62,701 bases of DNA from an uncultured Lachnospiraceae bacterium (GTDB taxonomy: Bacteria > Bacillota > Clostridia > Lachnospirales > Lachnospiraceae), in the NCBI GenBank assembly GCA_910584845.1, contig CAJUDH010000021.1, forward strand, positions 1-62,701, written 5' to 3'. Every line of letters begins with the position of its first letter. Position 1 is the first letter of the stretch. The translations under genes and the position numbers were made by a program. Positions 17,701 through 26,158 of this stretch are shown here, piece after piece. The notes under the pieces are model-generated. The model was not told where the DNA came from. It worked only from the letters and a program-made list of their open reading frames with translations, and made no database searches.

Positions 17701-18528
17701 TCAAAACAGGCAGCTGTCAATCAGTGGCCGGTTGCGGAGCCCTGCAATCCATTTCTTGGGAATCCCTTCCCAACCGTAGAGGATCCCGGCCAAGGCGCCG
17801 GCCAAGGCCCCCACCGTGTCCGTATCCTCGCCCAGGTTGACGGCCCGCAGGACACATTCCTCATAAGACTTGGTGGTAGCGGCCGCCCAGACAGCCGCCT
17901 CCAAAGTGTCTACTACATACCCGGAACTTTTAATATCCCTGGCTGACACCTGGTCAATGGAAGGCAGCCTCCCAAAAACAGGGTTTTTCGACAAAGAAAA
18001 ACCTTCCCCCACTGCCTCCATAACGGTTTTTCCGGCAAGCAGGCCCCTGGCTGCCCCTACAAATATCACACAGGCCTCTTTTGATATTTCATGGGCATGG
18101 GTAAGGGCCGACACGGATTCAACCTGGCCTCTGGACACATCCGGAAGGAAAGCCAAAGGAACAATGCGCATCAGGGAGCCGTTTCCGTTGGACCACTGGC
18201 CGTCCTCCCCTTTCCTATGGCTGATCGCAGTGCTGGTAGTGCCGCCCACGTCAAAAACTTTCCCTTCCACGGTAAAATCCCCCTCATGGAGCCAGGATTG
18301 AAAGCAGTCCATCATGTCATCCAAGTCAATCCCCCCCGCCCGTTTTATGCTATAGCAAGTGGCCAAGGTCATACTGGTATCATCCGACCACGTCCCTGGC
18401 TGCTGCCTGTGGGTTCCAAAGCCCACCATCCCGGTGGCCCGGAACGTACCCCTGGCCTTAAACTCAAAAGGGACCCCCAATGCATCCCCCACCGCCAAAC
18501 CGTAAACCGCATCTTTTAACGTTGCCAT
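17701..18528 (-). CDS. ADP-ribosylglycohydrolase family protein
   Basis: A 275-residue DraG-family hydrolase that removes ADP-ribose from modified residues or related N-glycosidic compounds, using two Mg2+ ions. The metal-site motifs are all visible: GDALGVPFEF near the N-terminus, WSDDTSMTLA, NGNGSLMRI and GEDTDTVGALAGALAG at the C-terminus. ATG 18528 is placed nine bases after AGGAGG; ATG 18534 is too close. No ADP-ribosyltransferase gene is seen nearby, so the role (toxin reversal, nitrogen regulation or metabolite salvage) cannot be set from context. Confidence 0.9.
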   Translation of the reverse strand: MATLKDAVYGLAVGDALGVPFEFKARGTFRATGMVGFGTHRQQPGTWSDDTSMTLATCYSIKRAGGIDLDDMMDCFQSWLHEGDFTVEGKVFDVGGTTSTAISHRKGEDGQWSNGNGSLMRIVPLAFLPDVSRGQVESVSALTHAHEISKEACVIFVGAARGLLAGKTVMEAVGEGFSLSKNPVFGRLPSIDQVSARDIKSSGYVVDTLEAAVWAAATTKSYEECVLRAVNLGEDTDTVGALAGALAGILYGWEGIPKKWIAGLRNRPLIDSCLF

Positions 18529-18625
18529 AAACATTCTCCTCCTTCCCCTGTCCGGCCTCATATCCCAATATTATACCACCCTTCCTCCCCTGCGTCCACC
18601 GATACCTGCCACTCCTGAAAATCCG

Positions 18626-20473
18626 TTACTTCCCTAAGTATTCGTCGATAAACCGTGACCTTTCCTGGGCTTTCCCATACCTTTCTTTTGCATAATACAC
18701 GTGCAGCCGGTCTTTTGCCCTGGTCATGGCCACGTAAAACATCCGCCGTTCTTCTTCCAAATCCGCGTCCAGCACCGCCTTGTGGTGGGGGGTCACCCTC
18801 TCATTGGCGTCCAGGATATAGACAACCGGAAATTCCAGCCCCTTGGCGCTGTGCATAGTCATCAGGGACACACAGTCGGTGTCCTGGCCGGAAGCCCGGG
18901 CCTGCCCCTTCAATTGCTTCCCGTACTCCTCCATATGGTTAAACCATTCCTGCGCCGTGCCATAGCCTGCAGCGCTTTCCTGCAATTGGTCCGCCACCTG
19001 GAAAAGTTCCTCCAGCTTAATCCGGCGGTATTCGGCGTATTCCCGCAAATAATCGTCATAGCCTACCGCTTTGCGGATATAATTCACTGCCGCCACCGGC
19101 GCCATTTTCCCCAACATTTTCAAATCATATTCCAGCTGCTCGACCCGTTCTACCATCCACCCTTTATCCTGGTACCAGGATTTTACCCCGTTCCAGGCAA
19201 CCTCCTCCCCCTCCAGGGATTCCCGGTTTATGTAACGTTTCGGCCGGTTTATAATCCGCACCACGTCTTTCCTCTTAGCCTTTCCCCGTTTTGCCAGTTC
19301 ATCCCCGGCAATCCGGATATAGGCAAGGATGTCCAGGGCAATCCAATGCTCATAGAGGTTTGGCAGGGCATCCCGCATCCGGAAAGGGATATTATACTCC
19401 ATAAGCCTTTCGGTCAGCAGCCTAGGCTCCTGGCTGGTCCGGTAAAGTACCGCCAGGTCTGACCAATGGTACCCGGAACGCACATAATCTTGCAGTTCTT
19501 TTACGATCCCTTTGGTTTCCTCCCGGGCGTCCCCCCACATAACCGTAGCCACCGGGCGGCCTTTGCCCCGTTTGGCATGGATTTCTTTGGGGTAGCGGGC
19601 CTTATTATGGCGGATCAGCCTCCCGGCCGCTTCTACGATCTCCTCGGTAGAACGGTAATTGACCCCCAAAAGGGTTTGGGCCGCCAAGGGGTAATCTTTG
19701 GTAAACCCCAGCATAATCTCGGGCCTTGCCCCCCGGAACCGGTAAATCGACTGGTCGTCGTCCCCCACAATAAACAGGTTGTCCTCCGGCGCCGCCAACA
19801 TGCGCACAATCTCATACTGCACCCGGTTTATATCCTGAAACTCATCTACCAAAATATACTGGTATTTCTTCTGCCACGCCGCTAAAATATCCTTCCTCTG
19901 GGTAAACAGCTCATAGCACATGGCCAACATATCGTCAAAGTCCAGCAAGCGCTGCCTCGCCAACGCGTCCGCGTACCCCTGATACAGCTTTTTGAACATT
20001 TCTTCGGAACAGTTCTTTGCATAATAAAGGTCCAGGTTCAGCATTTCCCCCTTAACCATGCTGATTTCTGACAGGATCCCGTTCGCAAACTCGGCTTCGT
20101 CCTCCACCTCTACCTGGTATTTCTCCATTAGTTCCCGGATGATCCGCATCCGCTGTTCTTCCCGGATAATGTTTGACGCGTCGTAGCGGTAAGCATGTTT
20201 TAAAATACTGAAAAACACTGCATGGAAAGTCCCGAAGCTTACCAAAAGCCGGCGCCCTTCCATAAGCGCCTGAAAACGCTGTTTCATCTCCTGGGCAGCC
20301 GCCTTTGTAAAGGTGATCACCAAAATGCCCCCTGGCCCCACGTTATATTCTTCCACCAGATGCCGGATCCGGTGGGTAATTACCGTCGTCTTGCCAGACC
20401 CCGGCCCGGCCAGCACCAGCATTGGGCCGTCTTTGTGGCGTATGGCCCGCAGCTGTGATTCATGAAATGCCAT
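18626..20473 (-). CDS. UvrD/PcrA-type superfamily 1 ATP-dependent DNA helicase
   Basis: A 615-residue SF1A helicase. Motifs in order: Q-motif region FHESQLRAI, Walker A LAGPGSGKTTVITHRI, Ia ITFTKAAAQEMKQR, DEFQDIN (motif II), GDDDQSIYRFRGA (motif III), NYRSTEEIV (IV), then MTMHSAKGLEFPVVYI (V) and FYVAMTRAKDRLHVYYAK (VI). It is shorter than canonical PcrA/UvrD (about 720) and belongs to the compact helicase group common in Clostridia; a role in repair or recombination is likely. ATG 20473 has AGAAGGGG upstream. It lies downstream of nothing on the same strand and shares no operon with the OLD nuclease. Confidence 0.93.
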   Translation of the reverse strand: MAFHESQLRAIRHKDGPMLVLAGPGSGKTTVITHRIRHLVEEYNVGPGGILVITFTKAAAQEMKQRFQALMEGRRLLVSFGTFHAVFFSILKHAYRYDASNIIREEQRMRIIRELMEKYQVEVEDEAEFANGILSEISMVKGEMLNLDLYYAKNCSEEMFKKLYQGYADALARQRLLDFDDMLAMCYELFTQRKDILAAWQKKYQYILVDEFQDINRVQYEIVRMLAAPEDNLFIVGDDDQSIYRFRGARPEIMLGFTKDYPLAAQTLLGVNYRSTEEIVEAAGRLIRHNKARYPKEIHAKRGKGRPVATVMWGDAREETKGIVKELQDYVRSGYHWSDLAVLYRTSQEPRLLTERLMEYNIPFRMRDALPNLYEHWIALDILAYIRIAGDELAKRGKAKRKDVVRIINRPKRYINRESLEGEEVAWNGVKSWYQDKGWMVERVEQLEYDLKMLGKMAPVAAVNYIRKAVGYDDYLREYAEYRRIKLEELFQVADQLQESAAGYGTAQEWFNHMEEYGKQLKGQARASGQDTDCVSLMTMHSAKGLEFPVVYILDANERVTPHHKAVLDADLEEERRMFYVAMTRAKDRLHVYYAKERYGKAQERSRFIDEYLGK

Positions 20474-20730
20474 TTATTATCCCCCTTCTTTTTCTCGGCG
20501 GAGATTAAGCGTCCTTTGCCATCCCCATAAAACAGGCTTGCCCCTCCTATCCCCATGGACAAGGGGCACTGCCCATTTTACCATGCCGGCTCCTGTGTGG
20601 CTAGATCCTATTTAAAAATAAGCCCCTGCCAAACAAAAGCTACGGTTTACCGGCTAAAGGGTATACCGGAAAAAAACAAAGGGGCCGATGAAGCGGATCC
20701 TTGCGCCGGGGCGCGTCTGCGTCAGCAGAC

Positions 20731-20834
20731 ATTCCCCTTAGGCGCGAAATGCGCATCCCCGGAGGGTAGGGCCGTCTGGATGCGGGAAGTCTACCACCAT
20801 TTCCTTTAGGCGCGAAGTGCGCATCCCCGGAGGG
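20731..20834 (+). repeat. Two 36-bp imperfect direct repeats
   Basis: Copies at 20731-20766 and 20799-20834 are identical at 33 of 36 positions and share the core GGCGCGAARTGCGCATCCCC and a GGAGGG end. The offset is 68 bases, almost the same as the 67-base offset of the unrelated-looking pair before cooS, which also contains GCATCC. Confidence 0.8.
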
Positions 20835-20874
20835 TTTTTGCTTTATCGGGCGCAATTTCCTATAAAGTAAAAAA

Positions 20875-20903
20875 GGGGCCTTCGGCTTTCAGGTCCCTTT
20901 TTT
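20875..20903. terminator. Terminator at the malQ 3' end
   Basis: GGGGCCT (20875-20881) faces AGGTCCC (20891-20897) with one G-U pair on the plus strand; it is flanked by six A on one side and six T on the other, so it could work in both directions. It lies just past the malQ stop. Confidence 0.65.
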
Positions 20904-20930
20904 GTTTATGGCAGCCTGCCGGCCGCCCCT

Positions 20931-22430
20931 TTATCCGTTTAGCCGGCCATATCTTTTGGCCAGGCCGTAAATTTCCTTTTTCAGCTTTTCCGTCAGCTCC
21001 CCGTCCACCATCCTCCACTTCCAGTTAATGCCCACGGTAGACGGCTTGTTCATCCGGCATTCATTCCCATATCCCAAATAGTCCTGCATAGGGATGATGC
21101 ACATACGGGCGCTGCTGCGCATAATCAGGCAGATCAATGGCCAATACATATCTTTTTTCAGGGTATGGCCGTCGCACAGGTAATCCCGGACCATTTGCTG
21201 CTCTTCTTTGGTTATACTGTCAAGCCACCCCACGATGGTTTCATTGTCATGGGTGCCCGTATAAACCACACAATTCTCCGGATAATTGTGGGGCAGATAA
21301 TCGTTGGCACAACCGGAATCCCGGGAATCAAAGGCAAATTCCAATACCTTCATGCCAGGGAACCCGCTGTCCCTCACCAATTGGCGGACCGAATCCGTCA
21401 CATAGCCCAAGTCTTCCGCAATCACCGCCCTGCGCCCCAAGGCTTCTTCCACACGGCAAAACAGATCCATCCCCGGGCCTTTTTCCCAGTGCCCGCCTAC
21501 AGCGGACTCCGCCCCATAAGGGATCGAATAATATTCGTCAAACCCACGGAAATGGTCGATCCGCACCACATCATATAGCCGGAAACAGTACTCCAGCCGG
21601 GAAAGCCACCATTCATACCCGGTATTTTTATGGTATTCCCAACGGTACAAAGGATTCCCCCATAGTTGCCCGGTAGCAGAAAAGCCGTCAGGCGGGCAGC
21701 CCGCCACCGCCAGGGGCACATTGTCTTTGTCCAATTGGAACAGCTCTGGGTGGGCCCAGGCGTCTGCGCTGTCCATGGCCACATAAATGGGGATATCCCC
21801 GATCAGGCGGACCCCTTTTTTGTTGGCATAAGCTTTTAGCTCCATCCACTGCATATAAAACTGGAATTGCATATATTGCTGGAATTCTATGTCAAAGTAC
21901 AATTCCCGCCGATAGTAATCCATGGCATTCTGCCAACGCAGGCGTATATCTTCTGCCCATTCCGTCCAAGGGGCCCCGCCAAACCGCTCCTTTACGGCCA
22001 TAAACAAGGCATAATCCGACAGCCACCAGCCATTGTCGTCCACAAACCGGCGGTATTCCTGGTTCTCCTGTATGTTGCTGCGCTCATAGGCCTTCCTTAG
22101 CAAAGGATAACGGTTTTTGTATAATTTCTCATAATCCACGGTTCCCGGTACCTGGCCGAAATCCGCCGCCTTGCACTCCTTTTTTGTCAGCACCCCTTCC
22201 TCTACCAGTTTATCCAAGCTAATGAAATAAGGGTTGCCCGCAAAGGTAGAAAAGGACTGGTAAGGCGAATCCCCATAGCTGGTGGGCCCCAACGGCAAAA
22301 TCTGCCAGTACTCCTGGCCCGCCTCTTTTAACCAGTCTACAAAATCATATGCGCCCTGGGAAAAATCCCCGATGCCATATTGAGACGGCAAACTGGTAAT
22401 CGACAACAATATTCCTGCGGATCTGTTCAT
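20931..22430 (-). CDS. malQ: 4-alpha-glucanotransferase (amylomaltase)
   Basis: A GH77 enzyme that disproportionates maltodextrins, transferring alpha-1,4-glucan segments and releasing glucose, in the cytosol. The 499-residue length is normal. Seen: N-terminal GILLSITSLPSQYGIGDFSQGAYDFVDWL, the acceptor-site region EYWQILPLGPTSYGDSPYQS, the catalytic nucleophile segment VVRIDHFRGFDEYY, the acid/base region AVIAEDLGYV and the stabiliser TGTHDNETIVGW. ATG 22430 has GGAGG seven bases upstream. With the PTS transporter and LacI regulator to its right it forms a maltose/glucose-use locus. Confidence 0.96.
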   Translation of the reverse strand: MNRSAGILLSITSLPSQYGIGDFSQGAYDFVDWLKEAGQEYWQILPLGPTSYGDSPYQSFSTFAGNPYFISLDKLVEEGVLTKKECKAADFGQVPGTVDYEKLYKNRYPLLRKAYERSNIQENQEYRRFVDDNGWWLSDYALFMAVKERFGGAPWTEWAEDIRLRWQNAMDYYRRELYFDIEFQQYMQFQFYMQWMELKAYANKKGVRLIGDIPIYVAMDSADAWAHPELFQLDKDNVPLAVAGCPPDGFSATGQLWGNPLYRWEYHKNTGYEWWLSRLEYCFRLYDVVRIDHFRGFDEYYSIPYGAESAVGGHWEKGPGMDLFCRVEEALGRRAVIAEDLGYVTDSVRQLVRDSGFPGMKVLEFAFDSRDSGCANDYLPHNYPENCVVYTGTHDNETIVGWLDSITKEEQQMVRDYLCDGHTLKKDMYWPLICLIMRSSARMCIIPMQDYLGYGNECRMNKPSTVGINWKWRMVDGELTEKLKKEIYGLAKRYGRLNG

Positions 22431-22540
22431 CTTTTCCTCCATTCTGTGCGCGTTTCACAGTATTACATGCCCCGCTTTATCGAATGCAAACCGGTATGGG
22501 CGAAATATTCCCCTTTCGCCCACCCTTCCATCCTATCCCC

Positions 22541-23455
22541 TCAGAGGCTTTTGTCCTCTTCTGCCACAATCATCACTCCGTAATGGTCGGAAACCTTGGG
22601 ATAGGCCCTCCCGTCACAGACCACCAAAGAACGGGCAACCGGCACAGGCCTGCTGCACCAAATGTAATCAATCCGCATGGCCGTGGCCTTCTTACCCCCG
22701 CCATGGGGCGCCTCACATCCTTGCTGGCCGCCTTTACCGCCCCCTTCCAACGGCAAATCCCTCCAGCCGTCAATCTCTTCCTCTACAGTGGCTCCGGAAC
22801 CTTTCTCTTTTGCCATCTCGTAAGTATCCAGCCACCCTCCCTTTTTCACCAGGTCATATCCCTGGCCGGCAACGGAATCCGGGCTATTAAAATCCCCCAT
22901 CAGCCATAAAGGCCCCTCTTCTTTTGCCGCCTTTACATGTTCCTCCAGCCTCTCCCACTGGCGGCTAAAAGGTTCTTCCAGGTCGTCCCACCAGCCCATA
23001 TGTACCGTGTAAAACCACCCGCCCTTAAAGCCGTCTGCCTTTACCCCCAAAATCCGCCTTGTTTTCCAATTATAGTAATCACTGCATCCGCTGATCAGAA
23101 ACGAATCGGTTTCCACAATGGGGCGCCGGCTAAAAACCGCCAGCCCTTCGTCGTATTTTCCGTAGCCCAGCTTGGCCGGAACCCAAGTCCAGTAATAGGG
23201 GGCAGCGGCGGCAAACAAGATTTGCGCAAGCCTGGCCGCATGGTTATCCTCCCTAAGGCCCCGGCCAATTCCCGGGCAGGCCACAAACCCCGGCAATTTT
23301 TCTTCCGCCAGGCACCCTGCCTGTACCGACTGGTTGACCTCCTGCAGGGCAAAGACGTCTGGCTGCTCAGCCAGTACCATGTCCGCAAACTGCCTCAGTT
23401 TCTTCTCATAGCCTTTTTCCACCAGGCTGTGGGTATTCAGCGTTATAATCTTCAA
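22541..23455 (-). CDS. Endonuclease/exonuclease/phosphatase (EEP) family protein
   Basis: A 304-residue member of the EEP superfamily (DNase I/APE1/inositol-phosphatase fold). The family motifs are visible: N-terminal KIITLNTHSL, metal ligand VFALQEVNQ, HMGWWDD, LMGDFNSP, and the terminal KVSDHYGVMIV. Its substrate is not clear; members of this type include phosphodiesterases and nucleases. The start is taken as TTG 23455, with AAAGGGGG about ten bases upstream; a longer reading to 23494 has no ribosome site. It lies between malQ and the PTS gene on the same strand with short gaps (about 45-110 bases), so it is probably co-transcribed with them. Confidence 0.82.
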   Translation of the reverse strand: MKIITLNTHSLVEKGYEKKLRQFADMVLAEQPDVFALQEVNQSVQAGCLAEEKLPGFVACPGIGRGLREDNHAARLAQILFAAAAPYYWTWVPAKLGYGKYDEGLAVFSRRPIVETDSFLISGCSDYYNWKTRRILGVKADGFKGGWFYTVHMGWWDDLEEPFSRQWERLEEHVKAAKEEGPLWLMGDFNSPDSVAGQGYDLVKKGGWLDTYEMAKEKGSGATVEEEIDGWRDLPLEGGGKGGQQGCEAPHGGGKKATAMRIDYIWCSRPVPVARSLVVCDGRAYPKVSDHYGVMIVAEEDKSL

Positions 23456-23500
23456 GGTTTTGCACCCCCTTTCCTGGCCGTGTCTGCCGGTCAACGCCTT

Positions 23501-25744
23501 TTATAGTATATCATTAATATCGGACTTCAGTACGTCTGCTTTGGGGCCGTAGACGGCCTGGATGCCGTTGTCCTTTTTCAGCAGGCCCAGCGCGCCTTCG
23601 GCTTTCCATTCCGGAAGTTCGGCTACTTTGCCCAAGTCTTTTACCGTAACCCTTAACCGGGTCATGCAGGCGTCTACCAGGGTGATGTTTTCCCGGCCGC
23701 CCAGCAGTGCGATGATCCGTTCTGCCTGGCTGTTTTGGCCGGCCCCTTGCCCGTGGCCGCCGCTTTGGGCGCCGTCGCCGCCTTCCGCGTTTTCATCGGT
23801 ATAATTGCCCAGGCGTCCTGGCGTGGCAAAACGGAATTTGTCAATCATCACATAGGCAACCACATATCCTATGGCAAAAAACGCCGCTACACAGATCATA
23901 AAACCAATAATGTCCCCTGTCAAGCCGGCTTTTACGGACATAGGGATCCGGGTGGCAAATTCCAAATTTCCAAAGGAATGCAGCCTAAGGTGGATAACCC
24001 CCGCCATAGCAAAGGCACAGCCTTGAAGGACCGCATAAATCACGTACAGAGGCAGCGCGCAGAACATAAACATAAATTCCAACGGCTCCGTAACGCCTGT
24101 CAGGAATACGGCAAGCACCGTGGACACAAACATGGAGCGGTATTGGCCCTTTTTGTCTGGATCTACCCGGCGGTACATGGCCAAGGCAACCCCTAACAAT
24201 AGGCCGGTGGCGCCGATCATCTGCCCCACTTTAAACCGTGCCGGGGTCACGGTTGCCATCAGGTTGCTGTACGATGCCATATCACCGGCATCCTTAAAGT
24301 TAATCAGGTCCGTTACCCATGCCAGCCACAAAGGATCCTGCCCAAACACCTGGGAACCGGCGTTGATCCCGGTCTGGATGGTATAAGTACCGCCGAAGGA
24401 AGTATAATTCATGGGGATCGTCAACATATGGTGCAGGCCGAAAGGCAGCAGCAGACGTTCCAGGGTCCCGTAAATAAAAGGCGCCAATATGGGCGATGTG
24501 GAAGAAGAATTGGCAATCCATACGCCGAAAGCGTTAATTCCCGTCTGCACCACAGGCCAAACCACCGCCAGCACCAAGGAAATGATAACCGACCAGGCAA
24601 TGACGACCATAGGCACAAAACGCTTGCCGTTAAAAAATGCCAGCGCATCGGGGAGTTTCCGGAAATTATAATATTTATTATAAATAATGCCACCGGTAAA
24701 CCCTGCGATAATGCCTACAAAAACGCCCATATTTAAAGCAGGCGCCCCCAACACGGAAGTAAAATATCCGTTAACCAGGATTTCCCTTCCGAACAAGGTG
24801 TGGGTTACGGCTTCTGCATCATTGAGCATATCTGCCGAAACACCGAAAATCGCCCCGGTAATACAGTTGATCAAAATAAAGGCAATTACCGCCGCAAAGG
24901 CGCCGCCGGCCCTCTCTTTGGCCCAGGATCCGCCAATAGCTACGGCAAACAAAATATGCAGGTTATTGATAACGGCCCACCCGATATTTTCCATGGTGCT
25001 GCCGGCCATCAAGATCATGTGGTAGTCCACGCCTGCCATCTGTACCAGCTTGCCCAGGCTGATCATCAGCCCCGCCGCAGGCATGACGGCGATGACCACC
25101 ATCAAGACCTTGCCCAGTTTCTGAAGGAAATCAAAGTCAATGGGGAATTTCTTTTTGGCCGGTTTCTGTGCAGCCGAAGGGTCCGGCGCCCCGGCCGGGG
25201 CAGACGGGCCCGCGGCTTTGCTGCCCTGCATGTTTTCTTCTTCCTTTACAGGAGGCGTTTCCGGTTCGTCTGACACATGGATCAATACGTCGGCCCCCGC
25301 TTTCACAGCCCCTTCCTGCCCTTTGAGGCTTTTCCCCTCCATGCCGCCACACACCAGCACCGGCGTAATGGGGTTAATATTCTTCTCCTTTAACGCCTGC
25401 AAATCCACTTCCGCAATCAAATCGCCAGCTTTTACCTTGTCACCGGCCTTCACATGTACCTGAAAACATTCCCCTTTCAGGGAAACCGTCTCAAGCCCCA
25501 CATGGACAAGCAGCTCCAGCCCGTCGTCCGACCGGAAGCCGAACGCATGCAAGGTGTCCGCCACCGATGCCACTTCCCCGTCCACCGGGCTTAATATTTT
25601 CCCGCCTTCTGGGATTACTGCCATGCCGTCTCCGATAATTTTCTGGGAAAATACAGGATCCGGAACCTGTTCTAATGCAACCGCTTGCCCAGTCGCCGGA
25701 GAAAAAATAGCAATGCCTTTGCCATCGTTTTTCTTGCCGCTCAT
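23501..25744 (-). CDS. PTS glucose/maltose-family transporter, IIA-IIC-IIB fusion
   Basis: A 747-residue one-chain phosphotransferase permease that brings in and phosphorylates a glucosyl sugar. Domain order is unusual-looking but clear: N-terminal EIIA-Glc (about 1-150, active-site His in ELLVHVGLETVSL), a Pro/Ala-rich linker, the EIIC membrane domain (about 205-590, with GLHHMLTIPMNYTSFGG and TGVTEPLEFMFMF), then a Gly/Gln-rich linker and the EIIB domain with its phospho-Cys in LVDACMTRLRVTVKD. AAGGAGG lies ahead of ATG 25744. The adjacent malQ and LacI-type regulator point to maltose or related alpha-glucosides; glucose or GlcNAc is possible. The promoter at 25896-25924 is overlapped just downstream by a LacI-type operator. 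Confidence 0.93.
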   Translation of the reverse strand: MSGKKNDGKGIAIFSPATGQAVALEQVPDPVFSQKIIGDGMAVIPEGGKILSPVDGEVASVADTLHAFGFRSDDGLELLVHVGLETVSLKGECFQVHVKAGDKVKAGDLIAEVDLQALKEKNINPITPVLVCGGMEGKSLKGQEGAVKAGADVLIHVSDEPETPPVKEEENMQGSKAAGPSAPAGAPDPSAAQKPAKKKFPIDFDFLQKLGKVLMVVIAVMPAAGLMISLGKLVQMAGVDYHMILMAGSTMENIGWAVINNLHILFAVAIGGSWAKERAGGAFAAVIAFILINCITGAIFGVSADMLNDAEAVTHTLFGREILVNGYFTSVLGAPALNMGVFVGIIAGFTGGIIYNKYYNFRKLPDALAFFNGKRFVPMVVIAWSVIISLVLAVVWPVVQTGINAFGVWIANSSSTSPILAPFIYGTLERLLLPFGLHHMLTIPMNYTSFGGTYTIQTGINAGSQVFGQDPLWLAWVTDLINFKDAGDMASYSNLMATVTPARFKVGQMIGATGLLLGVALAMYRRVDPDKKGQYRSMFVSTVLAVFLTGVTEPLEFMFMFCALPLYVIYAVLQGCAFAMAGVIHLRLHSFGNLEFATRIPMSVKAGLTGDIIGFMICVAAFFAIGYVVAYVMIDKFRFATPGRLGNYTDENAEGGDGAQSGGHGQGAGQNSQAERIIALLGGRENITLVDACMTRLRVTVKDLGKVAELPEWKAEGALGLLKKDNGIQAVYGPKADVLKSDINDIL

Positions 25745-25877
25745 ACTGTTACCTCCTTAGAAAATTATTGTAAAACTACTTGCGCTTCCACATGCCATGC
25801 CAAATCGCCCTTTTACATGCTGTCAATCCCCTCTGCTTCCTCTTGTGCAATTCCTTTTATGTTTTTGCGCATTTATT

Positions 25878-25893
25878 ATGCAACCGCTTGCAT
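25878..25893. promoter_or_regulatory. LacI/MalR-type operator
   Basis: ATGCAACCGCTTGCAT is a near-perfect palindrome with the central CG typical of LacI-family sites, and it fits the pattern GCAANCGNTTGC known for MalR-like repressors. It begins 3 bases downstream of the -10 box of the PTS promoter, so bound repressor would cover the transcription start. Confidence 0.8.
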
Positions 25894-25895
25894 TA

Positions 25896-25924
25896 AATAT
25901 ATCTCATTTGCATAACATTTTCAA
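25896..25924 (-). promoter_or_regulatory. Promoter of the PTS-malQ operon
   Basis: Read on the minus strand: TTGAAA (25919-25924), 17-base spacer, TATATT (25896-25901). It drives the PTS gene and probably the two genes after it. Confidence 0.75.
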
Positions 25925-26158
25925 TAAATTTCTTGTGTTTTTTATCACTTCTCCATTTTACACAATGATTGGCAAGCATTGTTGTGCATTTTTACCATTG
26001 CACAAAACTGGCTGCTGCATTTTTGTATTCTTCATTGACTTTCCTTTGGACATTCCCTAAAATAGGGTTTAGGGTTTGCCCGGATTTTCCGGCACGCCTT
26101 ACGCAAACATGTTTTAGCTTTTACTTTCTGCCCTAAATTATGCAAGGAGGCCCATACT

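Larger units (their letters stand above)
20474..20930. other. Intergenic region with imperfect direct repeats
   Basis: About 460 bases between the helicase start and the malQ stop. It contains the 36-bp repeat pair at 20731-20834 and the malQ-side terminator at 20875-20903. No credible gene is visible; the reading frames that cross the repeats lack starts with ribosome sites. Confidence 0.5.
25745..26158. promoter_or_regulatory. Divergent control region of PTS gene and LacI repressor gene
   Basis: An AT-rich stretch of about 410 bases, unlike the GC-rich surroundings, between the divergent PTS and lacI-type genes. It contains a clear minus-strand promoter and operator (listed separately). 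Weaker palindromes such as GCAAGCATTGTTGTGC near 25973 and GCAAACATGTTTT near 26102 could be further repressor sites, the second close to the repressor gene's own start. Confidence 0.6.

Noticed and set aside
14851..20473. Gabija-like system (OLD nuclease plus UvrD-type helicase).
   Set aside because: The two genes are on opposite strands, 2 kb apart with two unrelated genes between, and the helicase is of the compact general type; Gabija genes are adjacent and co-oriented.
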